A stretch of 64,000 nt of DNA from NCBI GenBank assembly GCA_934486615.1, contig CAKSQO010000002.1:1-64000 (forward strand), written 5' to 3'. The position numbers and the translations under genes were made by a program. This stretch comes from an uncultured Eubacteriales bacterium (GTDB lineage Bacteria > Bacillota > Clostridia > Oscillospirales > Acutalibacteraceae). Shown piece by piece: positions 16,745 to 25,034 of this stretch (position 1 is the first letter of the stretch; every line of letters starts with the position of its first letter). The notes beneath the pieces are model-generated. The model did not search any database. It was not told the origin of the DNA and saw only the letters and a list, made by a program, of their open reading frames with translations.

Positions 16745-17746
16745 TTAATCCGCCCCGACCTTTTTCCTGTGCATTTTGCTTACCGCTTTATAAAGCACCT
16801 TAAATTTAAGCACCTTGCAAGTCTTAAATTTCTTAAACTCGGCGAAAATATCGGGTGAAGCGTTTTTCAGCCTGTCGAAGTAGGCGTAGAGGTCAGCCTT
16901 GCGTTCATTGCACGGCTTGAACGAAAGCAATATTCCCATATGCGCGCCCGCCATAATGTTGACGCGTCCGCGGATATAGTCAGCGACCGCGGGCAGGCAG
17001 CTCTCACTCTTTGAATAGCTTTCATAAAGCTCAACAAGCGAGAACAGCACCTTATCATGCATCGCAACGTTGCGCTGCAGACTTGCGGGACTCATGCTTT
17101 GCCCGGTAAACGAGGTACGGTACATATAAACGCGCTCGGGGATATAGACCGCCGTTTTAACAAACGGCAACGGGAAAAGCAAATACTGCATATCGGTATA
17201 GAAGCAGTTGAACACACGCACCGAATTCGACTGAAGCAGCTTAGTGCGGTAGCTTACATTGTGCATGGAAACGGTCGGCAGCGCGCGGCACATTTCGTCG
17301 ATGAGCGTAACACTGTTTGCAGCAAGGCCCTGCTTGTAAAGCGGGTCGCACTGCTCCTCGCCTGTTTGATCGTCAACGCTGACAAAGTCGCTTATGACCA
17401 TATCGACGTCGAACGTTTCAAGCGCTTTTACAAAGTTTGCGAAGCCCTTCGGGTCGACCCAGTCGTCGCCGTCGAGCATACGGAAGTATTTGCCCGTGGC
17501 GTTGTCCATTCCGCGGTTTACGGTCGAGCCGGGGCCGGCGTTTTCCTGATTTATCAGCTTTATGCTGTCGGGATAGCGCTCGCAGTAGCGCGAGACGACC
17601 TCGGCGGTGGAGTCCTTCGAGCCGTCGTTGACGACGAGCACCTCGACCGAGTCGATAACTCCGCTTTCGATTATCGTGTCGAGCGTTTTCGGCACGAGCT
17701 TTTCAACATTGTAGGAGGCCACAGAAAGGCTCAGCAGTTTTTCCAT
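16745..17746 (-). CDS. Family 2 glycosyltransferase
   Basis: This 333-aa GT-A enzyme transfers a sugar to the growing repeat unit at the inner membrane. LSLSVASYNVEKLVPKTLDTI, VEVLVVNDGSKDSTAEV and the DxD-like FRMLDGDDWVDPKGF (about residue 95) are the nucleotide-sugar site. The C-terminal third is basic and lacks TM helices. It lies between the polymerase (21 bp upstream) and the flippase (18 bp downstream). The sugar substrate cannot be read from sequence. Confidence 0.92.
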   Translation of the reverse strand: MEKLLSLSVASYNVEKLVPKTLDTIIESGVIDSVEVLVVNDGSKDSTAEVVSRYCERYPDSIKLINQENAGPGSTVNRGMDNATGKYFRMLDGDDWVDPKGFANFVKALETFDVDMVISDFVSVDDQTGEEQCDPLYKQGLAANSVTLIDEMCRALPTVSMHNVSYRTKLLQSNSVRVFNCFYTDMQYLLFPLPFVKTAVYIPERVYMYRTSFTGQSMSPASLQRNVAMHDKVLFSLVELYESYSKSESCLPAVADYIRGRVNIMAGAHMGILLSFKPCNERKADLYAYFDRLKNASPDIFAEFKKFKTCKVLKFKVLYKAVSKMHRKKVGAD

Positions 17747-17767
17747 TCACTTTTCCTCCGGTTGGAT

Positions 17768-19174
17768 TTACGCCTTTTCTTCGCTCAAAGCAGCCTGTGA
17801 GGCTTCGGGATTTTTCAGCTGTGCGGCAAAGCTCGACAGGCATCCGAGCGCAGGCCAGAACATCAGCGTCAGCGGCGTGATTACATAGACGATCTCGGTC
17901 ATAAACATCGACGAAGCAAACACTGTGACGACAAGAGCAAACAGCGCCGAATAGCCGAAACAGTGCTCGTCCGAGACAAAGGCCGAATACTTTCTGATGA
18001 CGCTGACCGCGACGGTTAAGACCGCCGCCAGGTACAGCAAAATTCCGATCGCGCCCTGCGCGACAAGAATGTCAAACAGCACGTTGTGCATTGAAGCAAA
18101 GACCATATGATCGTTTGTCAGGATATAGGTGTCTGGCATATGGTCCTTGGCATAATCGACGACATTGTCGTGCGACACTCCGACCATGGGCGAGGATTTG
18201 AATATTTCCATCGCACTGCCCCATATGTCAAAGCGCCGATTCGAGACATCATGCGCAATGTCCTGCTCACGGCCGATGATCTGGTGACTGCCGTTAGGAT
18301 TGCCGGGATTTGTCATTACAGCCGTATATATCTCGCCGCAAAGGCTTACACTCAGCACCGCAACAACTGAAACGACCGCCGCAACAGCTACGCTGAGCAG
18401 CACTTTGAGCGCCGCTTTCTTCGTCCTGAGCAGCTTGAGCGAATACAGCAGCGCCAGAACAAAGAAGCCTATCATGATGCAGACCTTGCCGCAGCGCGAG
18501 TCGGAGAACTCAACATAGAACAGCTCAAGTACAATATTCAGCACAAGCACGATACGGACGAAAACATTCTTATGCTTGATAAACAGCGGAACAGACAGCA
18601 GAATTGCCAGAACCGCCATGACCGAGCCGATGTTCGGGTCCCAATAAGCGCCGAACAGACGTCCCCACGCGAAGCCGATAACATAGGTCGGGTACGGCGA
18701 GCCCTTTTCAGGCTCGAATATCTTGCAGTAGCCAGCCGCCATAAGGCCGAAGCTGATAAGCGACAGCACGGCGGTGGCGGCGATGAAGTATATCGCCAGA
18801 ATCCGGGTGTGGCGGAGCACCTTTTCCTGCGGCGACTTGATATCGAACGCAAAAAGCAGCCCAACCTCGAAGCACAGGAATATGAACGTGCGCACTCCTG
18901 CGTAAACGCCGTAGGACATATTCAGCACGAGCGACAGCACGAACGAAGCAGCGAAGGCTATCAGCAGCCATATGCCGCGCTGGCGCGTATAGTCCCTGAA
19001 GTGTATCAGCCGCCACAACAGAAGCAGACCGCCGAGGGCGACCGTCGGCCACTGGACTATGGATATTATTATTGTTCCCGCGGTCAGGCTCGAATACTGG
19101 AGCAGGCCGACCGTCATAAACATCAGCTTGAAAATAATCTCAAGCACATCAATTATCTTTTCCTTATTTTTCAC
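17768..19174 (-). CDS. O-antigen ligase / polysaccharide polymerase (Wzy-like)
   Basis: This 468-aa multi-span membrane protein has about 12 hydrophobic segments and a large loop (about residues 290-370) that contains IGREQDIAHDVSNRRFDIWG and PMVGVSHDNVVDYA. The R-x-IW and HN elements match the O-antigen ligase/Wzy_C family. It probably polymerises repeat units outside the membrane. The start is a GTG overlapping the stop of the upstream GT4 gene (GTGA). No chain-length regulator (Wzz/CapA) or tyrosine kinase is encoded in this cluster. Confidence 0.85.
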   Translation of the reverse strand: MKNKEKIIDVLEIIFKLMFMTVGLLQYSSLTAGTIIISIVQWPTVALGGLLLLWRLIHFRDYTRQRGIWLLIAFAASFVLSLVLNMSYGVYAGVRTFIFLCFEVGLLFAFDIKSPQEKVLRHTRILAIYFIAATAVLSLISFGLMAAGYCKIFEPEKGSPYPTYVIGFAWGRLFGAYWDPNIGSVMAVLAILLSVPLFIKHKNVFVRIVLVLNIVLELFYVEFSDSRCGKVCIMIGFFVLALLYSLKLLRTKKAALKVLLSVAVAAVVSVVAVLSVSLCGEIYTAVMTNPGNPNGSHQIIGREQDIAHDVSNRRFDIWGSAMEIFKSSPMVGVSHDNVVDYAKDHMPDTYILTNDHMVFASMHNVLFDILVAQGAIGILLYLAAVLTVAVSVIRKYSAFVSDEHCFGYSALFALVVTVFASSMFMTEIVYVITPLTLMFWPALGCLSSFAAQLKNPEASQAALSEEKA

Positions 19175-20292
19175 TTATGATCACCGGTAACCTTTAAAAT
19201 TTCTTCAACAAGCTGCCGGCGTTGGTTTGCCAGCGAATAGTTTTTAATTCCCGCGTCGCTTATGCGAGCCGCTCTGCGCGGCTCGGCCGCTTCGGCGACG
19301 GCTTTTGCCCACTCGTCCGCTCCGAGGTCGAGCGGCAGCGTGAACGCATTGTCGGCGATGAGTGCCTCGCTTGAGACGCTGTCGCTGATAACGGCGGGCA
19401 GACCCGAAAACTGCGCCTCAATCGCGGCGATGGGCAGACCCTCGTGAAACGACGGCATTACGAACACGTCCATCGCCTGAAGCAGACGGTTGATATCGTC
19501 GCGCAGGCCGAGAAATCGCACGCTCTCGCCCAAATTGAGCTGACGAGCCTTTTCTTCAAGCGAGGCGCGATCGGGGCCGTCGCCTATCAAAAAAAGCACA
19601 GAGTTATCCGACGCAGCTTTCATACCCAAAATCACATCAAGCATAAATGACTGGTTCTTTTGACTTTGAATAAGATTGCCCACTTGGCAAACGGCAATTT
19701 GTTCATCGGCAAGCCCAAGTTCAGCGCGCATTTCACTGCGCACCTCGGGATTGAAGCTGAACCGTTCGGAGTCAACGGCATTATAAATAACGGTACAATC
19801 CCTGCTTTTTGAGCCAAACAACCAATCGGCCGCAACATGCGAGCAGGCCAAGCGCTTGTCGGCGGCCGCATTGAGCATCGGTCGGCACAGCGCATTTATC
19901 GCCGTGCGTACGGAGCGCTTGAGTCGAGAGCTGCCCGGCGAAGCGCTGTTGTGCGAATGCACCATTGTATAAACTCCGCTTTTGTGAGCGGCCAGAGCGC
20001 CGAACATATTCAGCGGCTCGGATATATTGAAATAGGCGGCGGCGTACTCCCCGCTGTCGAGCAGGTGCCTGACAGCCTTGTAATGCGCAAGCGGGTGAGT
20101 CAGGCGCGGAACCTCAAACAGGCCGCAGCCGCTCTTTTCAAGCCGCTTTGCAAGCTCGCCGTCTATGTGATTTGTCAAAAAATCGAGCTGAACGCCCTCG
20201 TCCTCGGCAACCTGCAGAAGGTTGAGCAGGTACTTGTCGATCCCGCCGCCGCGGCCGTCGATGATGTAGCCGACCAGTATTTTCATCTTCAC
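19171..20292 (-). CDS. Family 4 (GT1 clan) glycosyltransferase
   Basis: This 373-aa GT-B retaining glycosyltransferase has an N-terminal acceptor domain starting KILVGYIIDGRGGGIDKYLLN and a C-terminal Glycos_transf_1 domain. The C-terminal domain holds QVGNLIQSQKNQSFMLDVI, FLGLRDDINRLLQAMDVFVMPSFHEGLPIAAIEAQ and the E-x7-E pair within HEGLPIAAIEA. It ends with an overlap into the polymerase gene and starts 8 bp after the preceding GT2 stop. Confidence 0.93.
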   Translation of the reverse strand: MKMKILVGYIIDGRGGGIDKYLLNLLQVAEDEGVQLDFLTNHIDGELAKRLEKSGCGLFEVPRLTHPLAHYKAVRHLLDSGEYAAAYFNISEPLNMFGALAAHKSGVYTMVHSHNSASPGSSRLKRSVRTAINALCRPMLNAAADKRLACSHVAADWLFGSKSRDCTVIYNAVDSERFSFNPEVRSEMRAELGLADEQIAVCQVGNLIQSQKNQSFMLDVILGMKAASDNSVLFLIGDGPDRASLEEKARQLNLGESVRFLGLRDDINRLLQAMDVFVMPSFHEGLPIAAIEAQFSGLPAVISDSVSSEALIADNAFTLPLDLGADEWAKAVAEAAEPRRAARISDAGIKNYSLANQRRQLVEEILKVTGDHK

Positions 20293-20299
20293 CGCTCCC

Positions 20300-21283
20300 C
20301 TACTTGAACGCCTTGGTGTACAGCTTCCAAAACAGCCTGTAGCAGCCGAAGCCCAGCCCCATCAGGCGCAAGGCGAGCTTGTCCCTTTTAGGGGCGCGCG
20401 GGTCGCTCATCACGGCGGAGGAATTGCGCTTGACGTAATCGACCATTTCGCGCCGCCTTTCGGGCAGACGGTCGGTGTCAAGCATCTGATTTATTGTGCT
20501 GAAGCGCGCATAAACGCGGCGGCGCAGGGTAGCCTTCGCAAGCTCCGGCCAGCGCGCGTCGACCGCGTCGCACATATTGTCGGTCATCTCGAGCATATCG
20601 AGCTTGCTCACTTTAAAGCCCGAGGTGACGATTGAATCGGCGCGGCGGACATAGTAATAGGTGCTTTCGCCGCCCAAAGCAATACAGTCGCACTGCATAA
20701 TGAGCGAATAGGTCGTGCCCGCATCCTCGAACGCCTTCCCCACGGGGTAGCGCACTGTCTCGAACAGGCTCTTGTGATACAGCTTTGCCCACGCTGAAAC
20801 GGTCAGTCCCTCGTCGTAGAGTATGCGTGTCATTGCGTCCTTTGAGGTGAGCTTTTCGTCGCCGTCAAACTCGCCGTAAGGCTCGACCCTGCCGCTGGGC
20901 TGGATTATCGTGTTGGCGCTCGCGCTGAGCTTTACGCCGTGCTTGGTTATAAGTGAAAGCAGGTACTCGGCCGCGTCGGGCGTGATGTAGTCGTCGGAGT
21001 CGACGAACAGCAGATACTCGCCCTTTGCGCGCTCGATGCCGTAGTTGCGCGCGTCGGACAGACCGCCGTTTTCCTTGTGAAAAACGCGTACGCGGGAGTC
21101 GCGCTCGGCGCAGCGGTCGCACATGGCGCCGCTTTCGTCGGTGCTGCCGTCGTCGACAAGCAGCACTTCGATATTCCGCAAAGTCTGCCCGAGAACAGAG
21201 TCAAGGCATCGCTCCAGGCAGTCTGCTACGTTATAGACAGGGACGATCACGCTTACGGGCGCGACGTTGGTTTTATCAGTCAT
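20300..21283 (-). CDS. Family 2 glycosyltransferase
   Basis: This 327-aa GT-A enzyme has VSVIVPVYNVADCLERCLDSVL at the N-terminus, VLLVDDGSTDESG, ARNYGIERAKGEYLLF and the metal-binding VDSDDYI (about residue 97). AAGGAGC precedes the ATG. It forms part of the polysaccharide operon between DUF4422 and the GT4 gene. It differs from the GT2 at 16745 in sequence, so the repeat unit probably has several different sugars. Confidence 0.93.
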   Translation of the reverse strand: MTDKTNVAPVSVIVPVYNVADCLERCLDSVLGQTLRNIEVLLVDDGSTDESGAMCDRCAERDSRVRVFHKENGGLSDARNYGIERAKGEYLLFVDSDDYITPDAAEYLLSLITKHGVKLSASANTIIQPSGRVEPYGEFDGDEKLTSKDAMTRILYDEGLTVSAWAKLYHKSLFETVRYPVGKAFEDAGTTYSLIMQCDCIALGGESTYYYVRRADSIVTSGFKVSKLDMLEMTDNMCDAVDARWPELAKATLRRRVYARFSTINQMLDTDRLPERRREMVDYVKRNSSAVMSDPRAPKRDKLALRLMGLGFGCYRLFWKLYTKAFK

Positions 21284-21294
21284 TGAGGCGCTCC

Positions 21295-22053
21295 TTAAAA
21301 GCTCTTGCCGTATTTTTTGCCGAGGAATTTGGCGCTGAGGAAGCCGATTACCTTCTTGAACCGGTTGACCTTTTCGGTGTAGATGAAGCCGATCTCCTTG
21401 CAGTCAAGGCCGTTTGTCTCAAGCCACACGTCGAGCAGCAGCTCGCTCACGCGGCCGTAAAAGCGGGCATTGAAGCTGTCGAGCGCGGTGGTATCAACGC
21501 GCTTTTCAAGCTCAAAAAGCACGCCGAACAGCCACTCGCAGTAACCGGAGAGCAGCTCTTTTTTCATAATCAGCATATTGAACATATGCGCGCTCGTGCG
21601 CTTTTTAAGGCGCTCAAAAGCGGGCAGATACTCGGGATATTTCTCACTTATGACAGCGCCCGCCTCGTCGAGAGGGGCGGCGTCGAGGGTGTGCGAATAG
21701 TGGGAATAAAGCGTTTCAATGTAATATTTGCGCTTTTTCGGCAGGATAATGTCGTTGCTCTCAATCAGCTTTTCGGCCTGTTTGAGTGTGAGCGGGTGCT
21801 TGCCGTCAAGGCTGAAATGCCTGCGGTAGTGCGCAAGACCGATGTAATCGGCGTCGAGATTTTTCCACGCCCAGTAAAGGCAGGTCAGCTCGCAAAAGCC
21901 GGGGTTTTTCTCGGAAATATTATCGCCGCTGTTGTCAGGTGTAAACCCGTCGATGGGCTTGTTTATCGCAGCGCCCGCCTGAACAGGCAGGTACAGCCCG
22001 TCCCCGGGCATGGCGCACGCCTTGTGCGCGGCAACGACGACCTTGATATCCAT
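21295..22053 (-). CDS. DUF4422 glycosyltransferase-like protein
   Basis: This 252-aa protein belongs to DUF4422, a family found in capsule and exopolysaccharide clusters and thought to be a glycosyltransferase. The N-terminus DIKVVVAAHKACAMPGDGLY, then FCELTCLYWAWKNLDADYIGLAHYRRHF, is diagnostic. I chose the ATG at 22053 because AAAGGGG lies upstream; the frame to 22086 lacks a site. It is the third gene of the operon. The 137-bp gap to the sugar transferase contains no gene. Confidence 0.88.
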   Translation of the reverse strand: MDIKVVVAAHKACAMPGDGLYLPVQAGAAINKPIDGFTPDNSGDNISEKNPGFCELTCLYWAWKNLDADYIGLAHYRRHFSLDGKHPLTLKQAEKLIESNDIILPKKRKYYIETLYSHYSHTLDAAPLDEAGAVISEKYPEYLPAFERLKKRTSAHMFNMLIMKKELLSGYCEWLFGVLFELEKRVDTTALDSFNARFYGRVSELLLDVWLETNGLDCKEIGFIYTEKVNRFKKVIGFLSAKFLGKKYGKSF

Positions 22054-22190
22054 TGCTTGTCCCCTTTCAAACTTTTGCAAAAGCACCCGAAAAAGCCGCG
22101 CTGAGCCTAAACTCCGATCGGCTTAAACTTAGCCGATAACGACTTCGGCGCCTTTCACCGAAGTCCGCTCACGGCAGACGGCAAAAGGCG

Positions 22191-22844
22191 TCAGTATGCG
22201 CCCTCGCCGCTGAGAACGGAGGGCACGGTTTTTAAAATAATCTTTATATCGGTCAGCACGCTGCGCTGCTCGATATAGTCGAGGTCAAGCTCGACCCACT
22301 CGTCAAACGAGATCTCGTTGCGGCCGCTGCACTGCCAGTAGCAGGTCAGCCCGCCCTTTACAAGCAGGCGCTGGCGCTGATACTCGTCGTAGCACTCAAC
22401 CTCGGTAACGAGCGGCGGACGCGGCCCGACAATGGACATATCTCCCGCGATGATGTTGATAAGCTGCGGCAGCTCGTCGATACTCATTTTGCGGATAAAG
22501 CGGCCGATTTTGGTGATGCGCGGGTCGTTTTTCATTTTGAACGCGGGGCCGTCAAGCTCGTTGAACTCCCTGAGCTTTTCGAGCATTTCGGGCGAGTCGG
22601 CATTTACGACCATGCTGCGGAATTTGTAGAGATTAAAGGTCTTACCATCCTTGCCGACGCGCATCTGCTTAAAAAAGGCAGGGCCGCCGTCGGACTTGAC
22701 GATGATGGCGACAATCAGAAACAGCGGAGAAAGAACTACCAGTGCGATAAGCGACAGCACAAGGTCGCCTACGCGCTTTATAATATTGTAAATCGGTTTG
22801 TTTTTAACCGTAATCGGATAAGCTCTGCGAGTTATCTTGGCCAA
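22191..22844 (-). CDS. Priming undecaprenyl-phosphate sugar transferase
   Basis: This ~217-aa bacterial sugar transferase starts repeat-unit synthesis by moving a sugar-1-phosphate onto undecaprenyl phosphate. One TM hairpin (DLVLSLIALVVLSPLFLIVAII) precedes FFKQMRVGKDGKTFNLYKFRSM, KMSIDELPQLINIIAGDMSIVGPRPP and a WQCSGRN motif. I chose a TTG start at 22844 (AKITRRAYP...), with GGAGGTGG just upstream. The longer frame to 23039 would overlap the LCP gene by 155 bp and encodes an unrelated Arg-rich stretch. It is the second gene of the operon. Confidence 0.88.
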   Translation of the reverse strand: MAKITRRAYPITVKNKPIYNIIKRVGDLVLSLIALVVLSPLFLIVAIIVKSDGGPAFFKQMRVGKDGKTFNLYKFRSMVVNADSPEMLEKLREFNELDGPAFKMKNDPRITKIGRFIRKMSIDELPQLINIIAGDMSIVGPRPPLVTEVECYDEYQRQRLLVKGGLTCYWQCSGRNEISFDEWVELDLDYIEQRSVLTDIKIILKTVPSVLSGEGAY

Positions 22845-22884
22845 ATATGCCACCTCCGAAAGCTGACTGAAAAGGGGGTTAATC

Positions 22885-24048
22885 TTATTTTGAAGCGGAC
22901 TGTGCCGGTTTTGTCGAAGCCGCAGCCTTTGACGACACTGCAGACGAGGAAGCACCGTCGGAGCCGCTCTTTGCAAAGCTGCCCGTCTCATGCAAAAACG
23001 CCTGAATCTCGCTTGCCGCGACGTCAAGGTCGTAGACATAATACCAAGTGCCTTTGATGGTCTGACCCTTGCCGTTGCACGCCTCGTCCGGCAGGCCGAG
23101 CTGCTCGAAAGTCGGGCGGTTGGTCGCGACCCAGGTGAGCAATTCGGTCATTTCGCCGTCGCTGAGCGATGTGGTGCACTTGTCAAGCACGCGGCTGACA
23201 AGACCCGGGTACTTCGTAACGCTCAGGTCCTTGACCGAGTCGTACATCGCCATAAGCACCTCTCTCTGCCGCGAGCCGCGGTCGAGGTCGCTGCCGGTGT
23301 AGCGGTCGCGCGCATAAGCGAGCGCCTGACCGCCCGTGACGTGCTGAAGCCCTGTCTTGGTTATCTTGCTGCACTTGATTCCCATTTTATTAAGATAAGG
23401 GATATACTCGGTGTTCATAACCTTCATTTCGGACTTGTTGATGTCGATGTCAACACCGCCGATGTAGTCGATAACGTCGGCAAACTGATAGAAGTTCATC
23501 GAAACAAAGTCCTCGATATTCAGCCCGAAGTTCTGGTTGAGCGTCTTGACCGAGAGGTTATGCTTGCCGTAGGCCCACGCGTGGGTCAGCTTATCGTGGG
23601 CAGTGTACTTGGTGCCGTCCTTTTTCGTGCGCTCGATCGCAACGTAGCTGTCGCGCGCGACAGATGTGAGCTTTATCTTGTTATGCACACGGTCAAAGGT
23701 TATCAGCATAACGGCATCGCTGCGGCCTGCATCGTCGTTTTGGCGGCTGTCAAGGCCGAGCAGCGCAATGGTAGTGTACTCAGTGTACTTTTCCTTTGCG
23801 GCGCTGGTTATGCCGATGTCGGAGCTGTTAATCTGCTCGCGCTTTACATTGCCGAGCATACTCTTAACATACACCGCCGCAAACGCCGCGAAGGCGACGA
23901 CGACGGCCAGGCAAACGCACAGCACCGTAACGGCCGCGCGGGTGGCGGCGTTCTTGGTCTTGCGGCGCTTTATGCCGCGTCCGGACTTGCGCGATGAAGC
24001 GGAATTCAAATCAAAGCCGCCCGAAGAGCTGCGCCTGCGTTTAGCCAA
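22885..24048 (-). CDS. LytR-CpsA-Psr (LCP) family glycopolymer ligase
   Basis: This 387-aa protein has a basic N-terminus, a TM anchor (about residues 37-60, AVTVLCVCLAVVVAFAAFAA) and an extracellular LCP domain. Family landmarks are IALLGLDSRQNDDAGRSDAVM, KLTSVARDSYV, GGVDIDINKSEM and ARDRYTGSDLDRGSRQREVL, which carry the conserved Asp/Arg residues that bind the polyprenyl pyrophosphate. It probably attaches the polysaccharide made by this operon to peptidoglycan. It is the first gene, and a consensus promoter lies 90 bp upstream. The C-terminus is Ser/Ala-rich. Confidence 0.94.
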   Translation of the reverse strand: MAKRRRSSSGGFDLNSASSRKSGRGIKRRKTKNAATRAAVTVLCVCLAVVVAFAAFAAVYVKSMLGNVKREQINSSDIGITSAAKEKYTEYTTIALLGLDSRQNDDAGRSDAVMLITFDRVHNKIKLTSVARDSYVAIERTKKDGTKYTAHDKLTHAWAYGKHNLSVKTLNQNFGLNIEDFVSMNFYQFADVIDYIGGVDIDINKSEMKVMNTEYIPYLNKMGIKCSKITKTGLQHVTGGQALAYARDRYTGSDLDRGSRQREVLMAMYDSVKDLSVTKYPGLVSRVLDKCTTSLSDGEMTELLTWVATNRPTFEQLGLPDEACNGKGQTIKGTWYYVYDLDVAASEIQAFLHETGSFAKSGSDGASSSAVSSKAAASTKPAQSASK

Positions 24049-24137
24049 TTCATATCAACTCCGAAAAAATACATACCCAATCGGGCCTGAAGCAACAGTG
24101 AACATAAGCCTCATTTTCAGCCCTTATAAGCTCTATG

Positions 24138-24166
24138 ATTATATACCCATACGGCCAAAAAGTCAA
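24138..24166 (-). promoter_or_regulatory. Promoter of the exopolysaccharide operon
   Basis: On the minus strand TTGACT (24166-24161), 17 nt, TATAAT (24143-24138), about 90 bp upstream of the LCP start. It should drive eight co-oriented genes to the terminator at 15250. Confidence 0.85.
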
Positions 24167-24344
24167 ATAAAACATACTCTTTCGTCAAGGAATTACAGTT
24201 TTATTACACTTGCCGTTTTTCCTATATTTTCAATAGGTTTTAAGTGAAGGGCCAACCCGAATAGAGCTTGAAACAGCCGTTTATAATAAGGTAAGCGCTT
24301 GAAAAAGCAGCTCAAATCTATTGTTCCGAAAGGCAGCACAAATT

Positions 24345-25034
24345 ATGAATATTATTGAAGTAAGCGGGCTTACAAAGGTATATTCGGGCAGGCGCGGCGA
24401 GGTCACGGCGCTTGACAACGTCAGCTTCTCGGCCGAAAAAGGCGAGTTTCTGGCCGTGGTCGGGCCGTCGGGCTCTGGCAAGTCGACGCTGATGAATATT
24501 CTCGGTTTGCTTGACATTCCGAGCCGCGGACTGTATTATTTAAACGGGAGGAAAGTTAACAGCCTCTCTCCCCGCGAACAGACCGAGGTCAGAAGCCGCT
24601 CGGTCGGATTCATTTTTCAGAACAACAACCTTATTTCGTCTCTCACGGCTCTTGAAAATGTTGAGCTGCCGCTGCTCTACCGCGGGCTTTCAAAGCGACA
24701 GGCGCGCTTGTCGGCGCAAAAAGCCATCGACCGCGTCGGGCTTTTTGACAGAAGCGGCCATTTGCCGAGCGAGCTTTCGGGCGGCCAGCGCCAGCGCGTC
24801 GCGATAGCCAGAGCCGTCGCAGGCGGAGCGCCGCTCATTCTCGCCGACGAGCCGACCGGCAGCCTTGACCCCGAATCGGGGCGCGGGATAATCGCCCTGC
24901 TGCGCTCAATGGCCGACGCGGGGCACACGGTCGTTATGATAACCCACGACCGCGCCGCCGCGCAAAGCTCACCCGTAGTGATCGAAATAACCGACGGACA
25001 TATAAAAAGGGAGGACTACACCAATGGAACTTAA
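24345..25034 (+). CDS. ABC transporter ATP-binding protein (MacB/LolD type), no permease
   Basis: This 229-aa ABC ATPase has Walker A GPSGSGKST, Q-loop FQNNNLISSL, signature LSGGQRQRVAIARA, Walker B LILADEPTGSLD and H-loop MITHDRAA. It belongs to the MacB/LolD/FtsE-like group that normally pairs with an FtsX-type permease. No such permease gene lies within this window. I chose the ATG at 24345 (MNIIEVSGL); the ribosome site is weak (GAAAGG). It overlaps the next gene by 11 bp, so the two are translated together. Its partner may be encoded elsewhere, or it may serve polysaccharide or lipoprotein export. Confidence 0.9.
   Translation: MNIIEVSGLTKVYSGRRGEVTALDNVSFSAEKGEFLAVVGPSGSGKSTLMNILGLLDIPSRGLYYLNGRKVNSLSPREQTEVRSRSVGFIFQNNNLISSLTALENVELPLLYRGLSKRQARLSAQKAIDRVGLFDRSGHLPSELSGGQRQRVAIARAVAGGAPLILADEPTGSLDPESGRGIIALLRSMADAGHTVVMITHDRAAAQSSPVVIEITDGHIKREDYTNGT

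Noticed and set aside
22845..23039. Longer N-terminus for the priming sugar transferase
   Set aside because: It overlaps the LCP gene by 155 bp, encodes an Arg-rich non-conserved stretch and ignores the GGAGGTGG site in front of the TTG start.
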